Shown here: positions 1 to 8,198 of the stretch, one piece after another | Position numbering within the stretch: position 1 is the first letter of the stretch | Layout: every line of letters begins with the position of its first letter | Assembly: GCF_039655775.1 (NCBI RefSeq) | Contig: NZ_JBBYXJ010000001.1 | Location: forward strand, 1,697,501-1,761,500 | DNA from: Iodidimonas sp. SYSU 1G8 | GTDB taxonomy: Bacteria; Pseudomonadota; Alphaproteobacteria; SMXS01 | DNA length: 64,000 nt | Direction: 5' to 3' | Notes under the pieces: generated by a model | Told to the model about the DNA's origin: nothing | The model's input: the letters and a program-made list of their open reading frames with translations, nothing else | Database searches by the model: none | Position numbers and translations under genes: made by a program

Positions 1-1
1 G

Positions 2-859
2 CAGGGCAAGCAGCACTTCCAGTTCTTCACCGCCCAGATGAACGCCGAGATCGAGGAACGTCTGACCCTGATCGGCGGCTTGAGCCAGGCGCTGGACCGG
101 GAAGAGTTCGTCCTGCATTTCCAGCCCAAGATGGATCTGCGCACCGGACTGCTTGCCGGCGCGGAGGCCCTGCTCAGATGGCGGCACCCCGAACTGGGCC
201 TGGTTCCCTCCGCCAAGTTCATTCCCATCATGGAAGAAAGCGGCCTGATCGGCCCGGTGAGCGAATGGGTGATCGAAGCGGCCTGCCGGCAGCACCGGCT
301 GTGGCGCGATCATGGTCTGGACATCAAGGTCGCGGTCAATCTGTCCGTCCGCCAGCTGCGCCAGCCGGATCTCGCCAAGATCGTCGGTGCCTTGCTGGCC
401 AAGACCGGGATCGATGCCAGCGGCCTCGAGCTGGAGATCACCGAGAACATGCTCATCAAGGATACGGATCATGCCGTCCGCACCCTGCGTGAGCTGAACG
501 AGATGGGCATCACGCTGGCGCTCGACGATTTTGGCACCGGCTATTCGTCCTTGTCCTATCTCAAGCGATTTCCGCTGCAGACGATCAAGATCGACCGTTC
601 CTTCATCGTCAACATCGCCATCGACGTCGACGACCGGGAGATCATCCGGACAATCATCGCCATGGGCCATTCCCTGCGCCGGCGCGTGCTCGCCGAAGGG
701 GTGGAGACGCCGCAACAGGTAGAAATCCTGCGCGAGATGGGCTGTGACGAAATCCAGGGGTACGTTTTCAGCCCGCCGGTCACAGCGGATGAGGTCGCGC
801 GGCTGGCGCAGCCGGGACGGGTCGCCGAACCGATCCGTTTTGGCGACGTGGCCGAGTAA
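2..859 (+). CDS. GGDEF-EAL or EAL-domain c-di-GMP phosphodiesterase, C-terminal part (5' end outside window)
   Basis: The open frame runs in from the left edge; the residues before the first ATG at 38 (HFQFFTAQMN) match the linker that usually follows a GGDEF domain, so 38 is probably not the start. The visible 285 residues are a complete EAL domain. It has the EALLRW signature, the NLSVRQL segment, LEITEN, the DDFGTGYSSLSYL loop, KIDRSF and a late AEGVET / QGYVFS tail. EAL domains hydrolyse cyclic di-GMP to pGpG at a metal centre, and all the recognisable metal and substrate positions look intact, so activity is likely. Whether a GGDEF domain or a sensor precedes it cannot be seen. The fragment ends about 85 bases before the convergent beta-barrel gene. 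Confidence 0.93.
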   Translation, partial: QGKQHFQFFTAQMNAEIEERLTLIGGLSQALDREEFVLHFQPKMDLRTGLLAGAEALLRWRHPELGLVPSAKFIPIMEESGLIGPVSEWVIEAACRQHRLWRDHGLDIKVAVNLSVRQLRQPDLAKIVGALLAKTGIDASGLELEITENMLIKDTDHAVRTLRELNEMGITLALDDFGTGYSSLSYLKRFPLQTIKIDRSFIVNIAIDVDDREIIRTIIAMGHSLRRRVLAEGVETPQQVEILREMGCDEIQGYVFSPPVTADEVARLAQPGRVAEPIRFGDVAE

Positions 860-882
860 CCGTCCCGCTATCCGGGCGCATG

Positions 883-907
883 AAAAAGGGCCGGCTTGCG
901 CCGGCCC
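883..907 (-). terminator. Rho-independent terminator for the beta-barrel gene
   Basis: A perfect 8-bp GC-rich stem (888-895 with 900-907) closes a four-base loop that reads GCAA on the minus strand, a GNRA-type tetraloop. It is followed on that strand by five T. It lies just downstream of the minus-strand gene ending at 944. Confidence 0.85.
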
Positions 908-943
908 CTCGGATGATTCTGGAACCCGTCCTATCGGATGGTT

Positions 944-1645
944 CTAGAAGTAGTAGGACACACCGACCGAGGCCTGATGCGCCGTCGGCTTGATCACGAA
1001 GCTGTTGAGGGGATTCACCGTCACTTCGTAATCGCTGTAATTGGCGTAGGTGTAGTCCAGACGGGCAGTCCAGCCGCCGCCGAGCGCCGCTTCAATGCCG
1101 CCGCCGATGCGCCACGAATCGCGGGTGATCCCGTCATCGAAGACTTCGGTGGGATTACCCCCGACCGGCGTATTGATGAAGCGGGTGTTGAAGCGCGTCT
1201 GACCCCAGCCACCCGAGCCATAGATCATGGTGGTGGGCGATACCAGGAAGCCGACGCGGCCCATGATGCTCCAGCTGGCGCGGGTGCCGGTTTCGATGGA
1301 ACTGTCGCTGGTATTGTCGGACACCGAGGTATCACCGCTGGCGTCGCTGTAACGGCCGGTACCCTCGATACCCAGAATGAAGGCGTCCCCCATCGGGATA
1401 TTGAAACCCGCGACGACGCCGCCGGCGATGCCATCGCTGCCCAGGCCGCTGATGCGCCCGCCATTCTCCTCGTCGAAGTCCGGCAGGTTCGAGCTGTTCT
1501 GATTGCTCAGAAAGTCGTACCCGACCATGCCGCCCACATAGAACCCGTCGAACGGGTTGCGATCCGCCGACTGGGCGAACGCACCGGTTGCCGTGGCGGC
1601 AACCAGACCTGTGGCGATACATGCCGTGCGCAGAATTTTAGTCAT
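944..1645 (-). CDS. Outer-membrane beta-barrel protein (OmpA/Omp25-like porin family)
   Basis: This 233-residue protein begins with a clear Sec signal peptide (Lys-containing start, hydrophobic stretch, cleavage near GAFAQ at about residue 25). The mature part opens with FDGFYVGG, typical of 8-stranded outer-membrane beta-barrel proteins of alphaproteobacteria, and ends in SVGVSYYF, whose terminal Phe is the usual BAM recognition signal. Alternating Gly/aromatic strands fill the rest. It probably has a structural or surface role; no substrate can be assigned. The start is supported by AAGGAGAAG upstream of the ATG. It is followed by a strong terminator and is probably a single-gene unit. Confidence 0.85.
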   Translation of the reverse strand: MTKILRTACIATGLVAATATGAFAQSADRNPFDGFYVGGMVGYDFLSNQNSSNLPDFDEENGGRISGLGSDGIAGGVVAGFNIPMGDAFILGIEGTGRYSDASGDTSVSDNTSDSSIETGTRASWSIMGRVGFLVSPTTMIYGSGGWGQTRFNTRFINTPVGGNPTEVFDDGITRDSWRIGGGIEAALGGGWTARLDYTYANYSDYEVTVNPLNSFVIKPTAHQASVGVSYYF

Positions 1646-1820
1646 GAGATGCTTCTCCTTGCGATCAACTCAACGGCGCGAACATCCGTGAGCGTCGAGA
1701 GTTCCAAGGACGGAAGCGTATTGACTCGCCAAGTGTGGCAAGAAGGCAACAGAAGATTGCCGCATCGCCGTCGGAACGCGGCGAACCCCGAGGCCGGTAT
1801 CACCGCGTGAACCGTCGTGC

Positions 1821-1847
1821 CGTGGTCAGCGCGACACGCCGACCACG
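1821..1847. other. Hairpin between two minus-strand genes
   Basis: A 7-bp stem (1821-1827 with 1841-1847) is extended inside by one mismatch and three further pairs. It sits just after the PNPOx-like gene on the minus strand. There is no T tract, so it may be a weak terminator or a transcript-end stabiliser; nothing else is recognised between 1646 and 1862. Confidence 0.35.
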
Positions 1848-1862
1848 ATGACGATCCGACAC

Positions 1863-2456
1863 TTAGCGGGGCGGCAGACCGCGTTTGGCCCGTTCGGCGT
1901 TCATGCGCTCGCGATCCCCGCTCAGTCGCTCGCCAAGCTCTTCCTCGCTGATCGTGCCGGCCATGTGCTGGTTCGCCTTGCCGCCATTATACATGATCAT
2001 CTTCTCGGGTGTGACGGCCAGGATGGTGCGCAACGGCGAGTCGAGCAGGTTGTAGAAGAACTCCTCGCCTTCCTTGCTGGTCGGATTCAGCTTCTTCGAC
2101 AGCGCCCGGTAGAACCATTCCTTGGTCTCGCGATCATCGAAGAATTCGCCGCGCCCCTTGAAGGTGATGGCCCCGCTCGGCAGACCTTCAGGCGCGCCCT
2201 TGGGATAGCCGGCGCTGCTGACGTTGACCGAGACCCTGTTGTCGCGGCGAATCGCCGCTGCCCGGTGACGATGTTCGGCGAAGGTCAGCCAGATCTTGCC
2301 GTCGTGCCAGACGAAGGCATGGGTGACGCCGACGGGCCAGCCATCCTTGGTCGCCCACATCAGGACACATTCGTTGGAATTGTTGGCAAGCTGATCGACC
2401 TCGGCTTCCGTGAACGGATAGATCGAGACGATTTCGTGATCGTGAGTCTGCGCCAT
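1863..2456 (-). CDS. Pyridoxamine 5'-phosphate oxidase-like flavin-binding family protein
   Basis: 197 residues with the split-barrel layout of PNPOx/F420-type proteins: a strand ending in GWPVGVTHAFVWHDGKIWLTF, then HRHRAAAIRRDNRVSVNV and a C-terminal strand around RTILAVTPEKMIMYNGG. Such proteins bind FMN or F420, or act as flavin-linked reductases; the cofactor and substrate cannot be told here. It is not the biosynthetic PdxH, which is present separately at about 50 kb. The ATG is preceded by GGGGAGG at good spacing. It is the third gene of a minus-strand operon with a SnoaL-like and a VOC protein (gaps 55 and 80 bases), suggesting a shared small-molecule catabolic role. Confidence 0.75.
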   Translation of the reverse strand: MAQTHDHEIVSIYPFTEAEVDQLANNSNECVLMWATKDGWPVGVTHAFVWHDGKIWLTFAEHRHRAAAIRRDNRVSVNVSSAGYPKGAPEGLPSGAITFKGRGEFFDDRETKEWFYRALSKKLNPTSKEGEEFFYNLLDSPLRTILAVTPEKMIMYNGGKANQHMAGTISEEELGERLSGDRERMNAERAKRGLPPR

Positions 2457-2536
2457 GATGTCCTCCCCGCGCTGTTACAGTCCGCACTGTCACGGATCAC
2501 GCGCCAAAAAACAATCATCAACGATGAATTCGTAGC

Positions 2537-3007
2537 TCAACTCAATTGATCGGCATAACCGGCCAGGAAGGCGGGATCGGCAAAGGTGGTCCGCACCCTG
2601 ACCGACTGGAATCGCCACCCGTCCGCCGTGCGCACGAACGTGTCGGTGTAGATGTTGGAGAGCCAGACCGGAGCCGGCTGGGAATCGGAGACAAACGCGA
2701 ACAAACCGCTGAACATGCCGCGCGCCCGGTCGCCATCCAGTTCGATCAGCGGATTGAGCATATAGTGCATGGCGCATCGCCACTGGGTGGTGAGCGTCTC
2801 CATCATGGCCTCGATCTCGGCCGGCCCCCGGGCCTCGCCCATGCCCACGTCGAAACTGGCATCGGCCGCGAAGAGGGCCGCGAAGGCTTTCAGGTCACCC
2901 GGCACGCCGTCGATGATGTTCGCATCGTAGGCATAGCGATGCTTCAGCGCCTTGATATCCTCGATATCGCGAAGCTGCCGGACAATATCGTCAGTGTTTC
3001 CGGACAT
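2537..3007 (-). CDS. SnoaL-like / NTF2-fold protein
   Basis: 156 residues that match the SnoaL_4 type: an N-terminal helix with EDIKALKHRYAYDAN, a middle with FAADASFDVG, and a C-terminal beta region with the TDTFVRTADGWRFQSVRVRT pattern. This fold includes small hydratases, dehydratases, isomerases and polyketide cyclases. No function follows from sequence alone. GGAGAGG precedes the ATG. It is the middle gene of the three-gene operon with a VOC protein upstream and a PNPOx-like protein downstream. Two further SnoaL-like genes occur in the window (about 36 and 39 kb). Confidence 0.7.
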   Translation of the reverse strand: MSGNTDDIVRQLRDIEDIKALKHRYAYDANIIDGVPGDLKAFAALFAADASFDVGMGEARGPAEIEAMMETLTTQWRCAMHYMLNPLIELDGDRARGMFSGLFAFVSDSQPAPVWLSNIYTDTFVRTADGWRFQSVRVRTTFADPAFLAGYADQLS

Positions 3008-3062
3008 GTGATCCTCTCCCGTACTGATCCACGGGAAAGGATGACACTTTCCGACCAGATTG

Positions 3063-3689
3063 TCAGGCTGGCTGGAGCACCCGCTCGCGGCCGGGCGCCT
3101 TGGTCACCTCCCAGGTGTCCATGCCCTCGCCCGGTCCGCCCGGACCGTAGAACGCCTTCAGTTCCTCGTCGATGAAACGGATCGGGCGCGTGCCGTCATA
3201 CCGGTCGGTATGATACTTCACCATGGTGAACATCCGGCGATGCCGCTCCACCGTGCTCATCAACTGGATGATCGGCCACGGATTGTTCGGCTTCTTGATA
3301 TAGCAATCGAGCTCGTTGAAGCGCTGCAGCACCTCGAAGTCCTCGCCGAGACGCTTTAGGCGGTCCAGTTCCTCGTCGATGTTGTCGACCCAGACCGCCA
3401 CATGCTGCAATCCGCCTGCGGGATTGTCCTTGAGGAAATCCTTGTAGACCGAGGGCGTGTCGTTGTGGTGACAGATCAACTCGAACTGGTGCTCGCCCGA
3501 ATAGGTGAAGGCGGCCGTGATGTTGAAGGTGTACTCCTGGCCCCGATACATGCAGCCGCCACCGACCACGTCGAAGCGGTCGCGAATGAAGAACGGCCCG
3601 ATTCCGATATCGATGAAATAAGGCAGCGCGGCGCGCACATCCGGCACCACATATCCCTGCTGGACGATCGGCCCAAGAATCACACTCAT
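3063..3689 (-). CDS. VOC (glyoxalase/bleomycin-resistance) superfamily protein
   Basis: 208 residues. The N-terminal part GPIVQQGYVVPDVRAALPYF is the standard opening of a VOC module, with a paired second half starting around GGLQHVAVWVDNIDEEL and a EVLQRFNELDCY segment. VOC enzymes use a metal held by His and Glu; H95-like and internal Glu residues are present but the metal set was not confirmed. The C-terminal tail with FIDEELKAFYGPGG is longer than in glyoxalase I, as in methylmalonyl-CoA epimerase-like or lactoylglutathione lyase-like catabolic enzymes. First gene of the operon with the SnoaL-like and PNPOx-like genes; GGGGAGAGAG lies before the ATG. Confidence 0.7.
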   Translation of the reverse strand: MSVILGPIVQQGYVVPDVRAALPYFIDIGIGPFFIRDRFDVVGGGCMYRGQEYTFNITAAFTYSGEHQFELICHHNDTPSVYKDFLKDNPAGGLQHVAVWVDNIDEELDRLKRLGEDFEVLQRFNELDCYIKKPNNPWPIIQLMSTVERHRRMFTMVKYHTDRYDGTRPIRFIDEELKAFYGPGGPGEGMDTWEVTKAPGRERVLQPA

Positions 3690-3786
3690 CGCTCTCTCCC
3701 CGCTGAGGCATTGTCCTGCGTCTCAGAATGGGTCAGCCGGCGGCGGCGGCCAAGCGAAAATTCACGCGTGCATTTATTCGCGGATG

Positions 3787-3822
3787 CACAAAAAGAAATG
3801 CCGGGCTCTTGCGAGCCCGGCA
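3787..3822 (-). terminator. Orphan Rho-independent terminator
   Basis: A perfect 10-bp stem (3799-3808 with 3813-3822) has a loop that reads GCAA on the minus strand, followed there by TTTCTTTTTGTG. No protein gene is recognised on the minus strand between it and 4177, so it points to a short untranslated transcript. Confidence 0.75.
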
Positions 3823-4010
3823 AATCAGGGAAGACTTCATGTCTTGGGGAGACGATGAAATGGGAGAGCCCTGGAAACGGGGAGGAAAACAGGGCCACTC
3901 CATCGAAAGCCTCAATATGAGGAGGCCTCCGCGCCACCACGCTGAACCGTTGTTTCGTGGTGACAAGACAAACCTTATTTGTGCGACGCAACATACTCCA
4001 GACACATTCT
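3823..4010 (-). ncRNA. Candidate small structured RNA upstream of the VOC operon
   Basis: The 487 bases between 3690 and 4176 hold no convincing gene, yet they contain a strong minus-strand terminator at 3787-3822. Upstream of it on the same strand are a 7-bp stem closing a longer loop (CACCACG with CGTGGTG, about 3935-3962), a GGAGGCCTCC palindrome near 3920 and a small CCTC/GAGG hairpin near 3912. Open frames here have unlike composition and no good ribosome site. I see no clear promoter, so the 5' end is a guess. It could also be the leader of the VOC operon read through an attenuator. Confidence 0.35.
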
Positions 4011-4176
4011 GACAATCCCGTTATGCGATAATGCGATATCGAAACGATCTTGGCTTGCCGGGAATGACGCTGCCCAAGCCGCTGACGGATCGGAGCCGGG
4101 ACGGGAGCCATCGACATGACTGGTGCCGCCCGGCCCTGCCCCGTATCCTGACGGGCGACTTCTGGGGAGATAGATC

Positions 4177-4638
4177 ATGATTCGCGGCATTCACCACACC
4201 TCCATATCCACGGGCAATCTGGAGCGGCTCCTCGGCTTCTACCGGGACCTGGTCGGAATCGACGTGCTGTTCGTGGCGGATTTCAGCGGAGAGGAGATCG
4301 AGAACGTGACGGCGCTGCCGGGCGCGAAGGGGAAAGTGGCCATGCTGCGCGCCGCCAACGCCCATATCGAACTGTTCGAGTACGCCGCGCCCACGCCCAG
4401 GGCGGGCGACGGTGAAAGGCCGGTGTGCGACCATGGCTTGACCCATCTGTGCTTCGACGTCGTAGACCTGCCCGCCGAATATGCGCGGCTGTCGGCCGCC
4501 GGCGTGCCGTTTCACTGCCCGCCGCAGTTGCTGGGGCGTGGCACGGTGCTGACCACCTATGCCCGCGATCCCGATGGAAACGTGGTCGAGTTCCAGGAAA
4601 TCCTCAATCCGAAGAGCCGGATGGCCATGACGTTCTGA
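4177..4638 (+). CDS. VOC superfamily protein (glyoxalase-like)
   Basis: 153 residues with a textbook VOC architecture: IRGIHHTSISTGNLERLLGFYRD at the N-terminus, HIELFEY ending the first module, GLTHLCFDVVDL opening the second, and DPDGNVVEFQE at the end. The His near residue 6, Glu in IELFEY, His in LTHLCF and Glu in VVEFQE sit at the four usual metal-ligand positions, so this is probably a functional metalloenzyme such as an epimerase, dioxygenase or glutathione-independent lyase. The substrate is unknown. It stands alone, transcribed away from the VOC/SnoaL/PNPOx operon, with a GGGGAGAT sequence before the ATG. Confidence 0.8.
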   Translation: MIRGIHHTSISTGNLERLLGFYRDLVGIDVLFVADFSGEEIENVTALPGAKGKVAMLRAANAHIELFEYAAPTPRAGDGERPVCDHGLTHLCFDVVDLPAEYARLSAAGVPFHCPPQLLGRGTVLTTYARDPDGNVVEFQEILNPKSRMAMTF

Positions 4639-4764
4639 CTCCCGGAAATCACTCTCGCCGGGTCGTGATTCGGTTATTCATGGCGTTGCCGGCGTTTTAC
4701 GACGATAAGAGCCGGGACGCAGCCGGCCGCCGGCCTCCGCTGCACAAACAGCAAGGACCCCGCC

Positions 4765-4947
4765 ATGTTCACGAAATTCGAGATCATCGACCTGATCGCC
4801 GATGCCATCCAGTCGGCGCGCACGCCCGGCGCCAAGGCCGTCGCCGGGGAGAAGCTCTGGAGCGGCGGTCCCGATGCCCGCACCCTGGCGATCGTCCTGC
4901 TCGACAAGATGGAAGACCGCGGCGTGCTTCAGGTCAGCCACGGCTGA
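4765..4947 (+). CDS. Small hypothetical protein (60 aa)
   Basis: A short frame with codon use like its neighbours, AAGGA upstream of the ATG, and a plausible helical protein (FEIIDLIADAIQSAR ... DARTLAIVLLDKMEDRG). No signal peptide, membrane segment or motif is present, and I do not recognise a family. It lies between a VOC gene and a 2OG-oxygenase gene on the same strand. Confidence 0.5.
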   Translation: MFTKFEIIDLIADAIQSARTPGAKAVAGEKLWSGGPDARTLAIVLLDKMEDRGVLQVSHG

Positions 4948-5000
4948 TCCTTGGCAAGAGCAATGCTAGACTGAGGCAGGGCCAGACTCGCCGGGTTGCG

Positions 5001-5570
5001 ATGCACGACAATGACGCCGACCTCAACGCCTTGACGCTCATGCCCCGCGGCGGCATCGTCGCCGGGCATGAGCGGCTGAATGCGGCGCTGCGTGCCCTGC
5101 TCATCGACATGTCGGAACGGACTCCGGGCCGCGAGACCAACAGAGCATCGGGACGATCCTACTTCAGCGACAAGTGGCTGTCGGACGGAAATCTCTTCCT
5201 GTTGCCCGACCCGACCGTTCGGCAGTTGATCAGCGTGATCGAAACTCTGGCCAATCGCCTGGCGTGGGGCGATGCACCCGCCGCACGCGCTCTTGGGATC
5301 AGCAGCATGTGGGCGATCATCTCCCGGAGAGGCATGGAAGGCCGACTGCACAGCCACGCAGGCAAGGTCTCGGGCGCCTACTACGTGGATGCGGGCGAAT
5401 GTTCGAATACGAGCGGTGCTTTTAGAATCCATGATGCCAACGGTCTGCCGGTCCGGCATATCGTGCCGCGGGACGGATTGCTAATGCTATTCCCCAGTGG
5501 CCTGTTGCACAGCGTGGCGCGCTACGACAGCGATACGCCGCGGATGGTGATTTCCTTCAACCTGAACTGA
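5001..5570 (+). CDS. Putative 2OG-Fe(II) oxygenase family protein
   Basis: 189 residues from the ATG at 5001; the open frame extends far upstream only as a shadow of the VOC gene. The second half carries the pattern of the small 2OG-Fe(II) oxygenases of the 2OG-FeII_Oxy_5 type: a Trp-containing strand, LHSHAGKVSGAYYVDAGE, then LLMLFPSGLLHSVARYDSD and RMVISFNLN at the C-terminus. The first His (in HSH or HAG region), the distal His of LLHSV and the Arg of RMVISF would be Fe and 2-oxoglutarate ligands. The Asp/Glu between them is less certain. It probably hydroxylates a small molecule or peptide; the substrate is not known. Confidence 0.65.
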   Translation: MHDNDADLNALTLMPRGGIVAGHERLNAALRALLIDMSERTPGRETNRASGRSYFSDKWLSDGNLFLLPDPTVRQLISVIETLANRLAWGDAPAARALGISSMWAIISRRGMEGRLHSHAGKVSGAYYVDAGECSNTSGAFRIHDANGLPVRHIVPRDGLLMLFPSGLLHSVARYDSDTPRMVISFNLN

Positions 5571-5573
5571 CGG

Positions 5574-6863
5574 TCAGAGCTGGGAGGAAACCAGCGACGC
5601 GGCCTTGTCCATCAGCCGCTCCGACCATGGCCGTCGCCGCCATTCATCGAGCGACATCTGCCTGCAGCGCTTCAGGTCGCCTTCGAACACGCCGGTCATG
5701 CGGCGGGCAAACTCCTCGTCGTAGACGTTGAGGTTGGCCTCGTCGTTCAGTCGGAACGAGCGATTGTCGAAATTGGTCGATCCGACGGACACCAGGTGGC
5801 CATCAACGATCAGCATCTTGCAGTGAAACATTGTCGGCTCGAAAACATGGATTTCCACCCCTGCCTCCAGCAACTCGCCCCAGTCGGCACGGGATGCCCT
5901 GCGGACGGTCTTTTCGTCGATGTGCTTGCCTGGCAGGATCACCCGGACCGTCACGCCGCGCTGGACCGCCTCGATCAATGATTGCCGCGTCAGCGAATCA
6001 GGCACGAAATAGGCGGCCGCGAGATCGATGCTGGTCTCCGCCGCGGCGATGGACATCAGATACATGAGTTGCATGCTGTCGCCGCCGCCGCGGGGCGAAG
6101 ACATGAACATCTGTCCGCTGACCTCTCCGGCCACGTGTTCCGCGGGGAAATACTCTTCGCCCTGCAGCACCCGGCCCGACGTCGTGATCCAGTTGTCCAT
6201 GAAAGCCGCCTGGATATGGGCGACGACCGGCCCCTCGATCCGGAAATGCATATCCCTCCAGTGAGCGGGATCCTGCGCGCTGCCGCGCCATTGATCGGCG
6301 ACACCGACACCGCCGGTAAAGCCAATCCTCCCGTCGATCACCAGCAACTTCCTATGGGTGCGGCTGTTGAACCGGCTGAGCGTGTACCACTTGAGCGGAT
6401 GGTAGAATTCCACTTCGGCACCGGCTTCGCGCAGCATGTCGACGGTCTTGTCGCTGACCTTCTGACTGCCGACCCAGTCGAGCATGATATGAACCTTGAC
6501 CCCGGCCCGGGCGCGCTCGACCAGCGCATCCCGAAACTCGCGTCCAACGTCCCCGCTCCAGTAGATGAACGTCTCGAAGGTGATGGTGCGCCGCGCGCCG
6601 CGGATAGCGCTCAGCATGGCGGGAAATATCTCGTCGCCGTTCTGAAAGTCCTCGACCTTCATGCCGCCGAGGACGGGCGGCCCGAGCAGGGTGCCCATTT
6701 CACGCATGAACTGAGGGTCACGTACCTTGCAAAGATGTCGCAGAGGTTCCTTGATGCATTTTTCCGGTCCGGTGACGTTGAGAACCAGAATGGTGAGCAC
6801 GAATGTGATCAGCGCCCCCGCCCCGGCAGCGTACGCAGGATAGTCCTTCAGCCATTCGAGCAT
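5574..6863 (-). CDS. Cardiolipin synthase / phospholipase D family protein
   Basis: 429 residues with one N-terminal transmembrane helix (about residues 12-31) and two PLD-type HKD catalytic motifs: HRKLLVIDG in the first half and HCKMLIVDG near residue 350. Each is followed by the GxxN/G-type loop (GFTGG, SVGSTNFDNRSF). Such enzymes condense phospholipids (for example phosphatidylglycerol) to cardiolipin on the inner face of the membrane. The length and single TM helix fit ClsB-like or short Cls proteins better than two-TM ClsA. It converges with the oxygenase gene, the ends lying only 3 bases apart. No regulation is visible. Confidence 0.88.
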   Translation of the reverse strand: MLEWLKDYPAYAAGAGALITFVLTILVLNVTGPEKCIKEPLRHLCKVRDPQFMREMGTLLGPPVLGGMKVEDFQNGDEIFPAMLSAIRGARRTITFETFIYWSGDVGREFRDALVERARAGVKVHIMLDWVGSQKVSDKTVDMLREAGAEVEFYHPLKWYTLSRFNSRTHRKLLVIDGRIGFTGGVGVADQWRGSAQDPAHWRDMHFRIEGPVVAHIQAAFMDNWITTSGRVLQGEEYFPAEHVAGEVSGQMFMSSPRGGGDSMQLMYLMSIAAAETSIDLAAAYFVPDSLTRQSLIEAVQRGVTVRVILPGKHIDEKTVRRASRADWGELLEAGVEIHVFEPTMFHCKMLIVDGHLVSVGSTNFDNRSFRLNDEANLNVYDEEFARRMTGVFEGDLKRCRQMSLDEWRRRPWSERLMDKAASLVSSQL

Positions 6864-7096
6864 GGTTTCCCCAAGCAGTTCGACCGCCCGGCGCGGTACC
6901 CGACTAACGAGTCACCGGGTCAAAAGTGCGCCGCGCCGCGAAATTTCGTCGCTGCGGGGAACACAGCCCATGTGGAGAAAAGTCCACGCGAAATCTTTTT
7001 CCGGCTACGCGGAACCAAACGGACGCAAAAGCATTTCTCGCCAGTGACTTGGACAGGCGACCGTGCCTTCCGGCACGCCCAGTAAGGATACATCCC

Positions 7097-7372
7097 ATGA
7101 CGGATTCCACGGCCCGCAGTGCTCTTGCCCCCATTCTCACGCCGGATAACGACAATGTGCCCGTCAAGGCCGTACGGGATGGCGCGGAAGGCATTCTGGC
7201 ATTCCCGCAGCGTGCCGCACGCCGCGCACCCGTCATGCGCCGGTACGTCGATCGCGAGATGACCCTGCAGGAGATGTTGGCCGATCCGATCGTGCGCGCG
7301 GTCATGGCCCGCGACGGCGTGACCGAAGCGGCGATTCACGCGGCGCTCGAGCGCGCGCTGCCTGTTTCCTGA
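7097..7372 (+). CDS. Small conserved alphaproteobacterial protein (DNDN motif)
   Basis: 91 residues from the ATG at 7097, preceded by AAGGATA. The N-terminal LTPDNDNVPVK followed by a basic stretch (PQRAARRAPVMRRYVDREMTLQEMLADPIVRAVMARDGV) resembles short uncharacterised proteins of alphaproteobacteria that I have seen as hypothetical. The C-terminal half looks like a small helical domain. No catalytic residues, signal peptide or membrane segment. It lies alone between cls and rsuA. The 233 bases upstream, up to the cls start, hold no other recognisable feature. Confidence 0.65.
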   Translation: MTDSTARSALAPILTPDNDNVPVKAVRDGAEGILAFPQRAARRAPVMRRYVDREMTLQEMLADPIVRAVMARDGVTEAAIHAALERALPVS

Positions 7373-7448
7373 AACAGGCCGGCAAACTTCTCTTGCCCCC
7401 GCCGCCCACCGCCCGCGATAAGGCTCGCCAGGTAGGCGAAGGGCGGAC

Positions 7449-8198
7449 ATGGCAAAGCACCCCACCACTATGCGTCTCGACAGGCTGCTCTCCAATCTGG
7501 GGTATGGCAGCCGCAAGGAAATCGCCACCGCCATCCGCAATGGCTGGCTGGAGGTCGACGGCAACCGCGTGACCGATCCCGGCTATACGGCTGATCTGTC
7601 GCGCTTCGGCGCTATTCTGTTCGATGGCGAGCCGATTGATCCGCCCCCGCCATTGACGGTCATGCTTCACAAACCAGTCGGCTATACATGTTCCCACAAT
7701 GATGTCGGGGCGCTGATCTATGACCTGTTGCCGGACCGGTGGCGTATCCGCAAGCCGGCCCTGTCGAGCATCGGGCGGCTGGACAAGGAAAGCAGCGGCC
7801 AGCTGCTGATGACGGATGACGGGGATCTGCTTCACCGGATTACCCATCCCAGGCGTCATGCCGACAAGCACTATCGGGTAACGCTGCGGGACGAGCTGCG
7901 TGGTGACGAGTCGGCGCTGTTCGCGGCGGGCGACTTCATGATGACCGGCGACGCCAAGCCGCTGAAGCCGGCGGCCTGGACGCCGGACGGCCCCACGTCC
8001 GGCCTGATGGTGCTGGGCGAAGGCCGCTACCACCAGATCAGGCGGATGTTCGAGACCCTGGGCAATCTGGTCATCGGCCTGCACCGCTTCCGGACCGGCG
8101 GCCTGGAACTGGGCGATCTGCCGCAGGGAGAGTGGCGGCAGTTGAACGACGCCGATCTCGAGTCTCTGTTTTCCGCCAGCGCCGACGGAGGACTTTAG
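7449..8198 (+). CDS. rsuA: rRNA pseudouridine synthase, RsuA type
   Basis: 249 residues. An N-terminal S4 RNA-binding domain (MRLDRLLSNLGYGSRKEIATAIRNGWLEVDG) is followed by the pseudouridine synthase domain with GRLDKESSG, where Asp is the catalytic nucleophile. LHKPVGYTCSHND, LLMTDDGDLLHRITHPRRH and EGRYHQIRRMFETLGN all fit RsuA, which modifies U516 of 16S rRNA. RluB/RluE-type relatives are possible. The motif differs slightly from the common GRLDxxTxGLL: Ser-Ser replaces Thr-x. Its stop overlaps the stop of the convergent serine hydrolase gene by 3 bases. GGCGGAC precedes the ATG. Confidence 0.8.
   Translation: MAKHPTTMRLDRLLSNLGYGSRKEIATAIRNGWLEVDGNRVTDPGYTADLSRFGAILFDGEPIDPPPPLTVMLHKPVGYTCSHNDVGALIYDLLPDRWRIRKPALSSIGRLDKESSGQLLMTDDGDLLHRITHPRRHADKHYRVTLRDELRGDESALFAAGDFMMTGDAKPLKPAAWTPDGPTSGLMVLGEGRYHQIRRMFETLGNLVIGLHRFRTGGLELGDLPQGEWRQLNDADLESLFSASADGGL

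Noticed and set aside
3686-4117. 143-residue minus-strand frame in the long gap
   Set aside because: Includes the terminator hairpin, no ribosome site, and no protein-like features; an RNA gene is the better reading.
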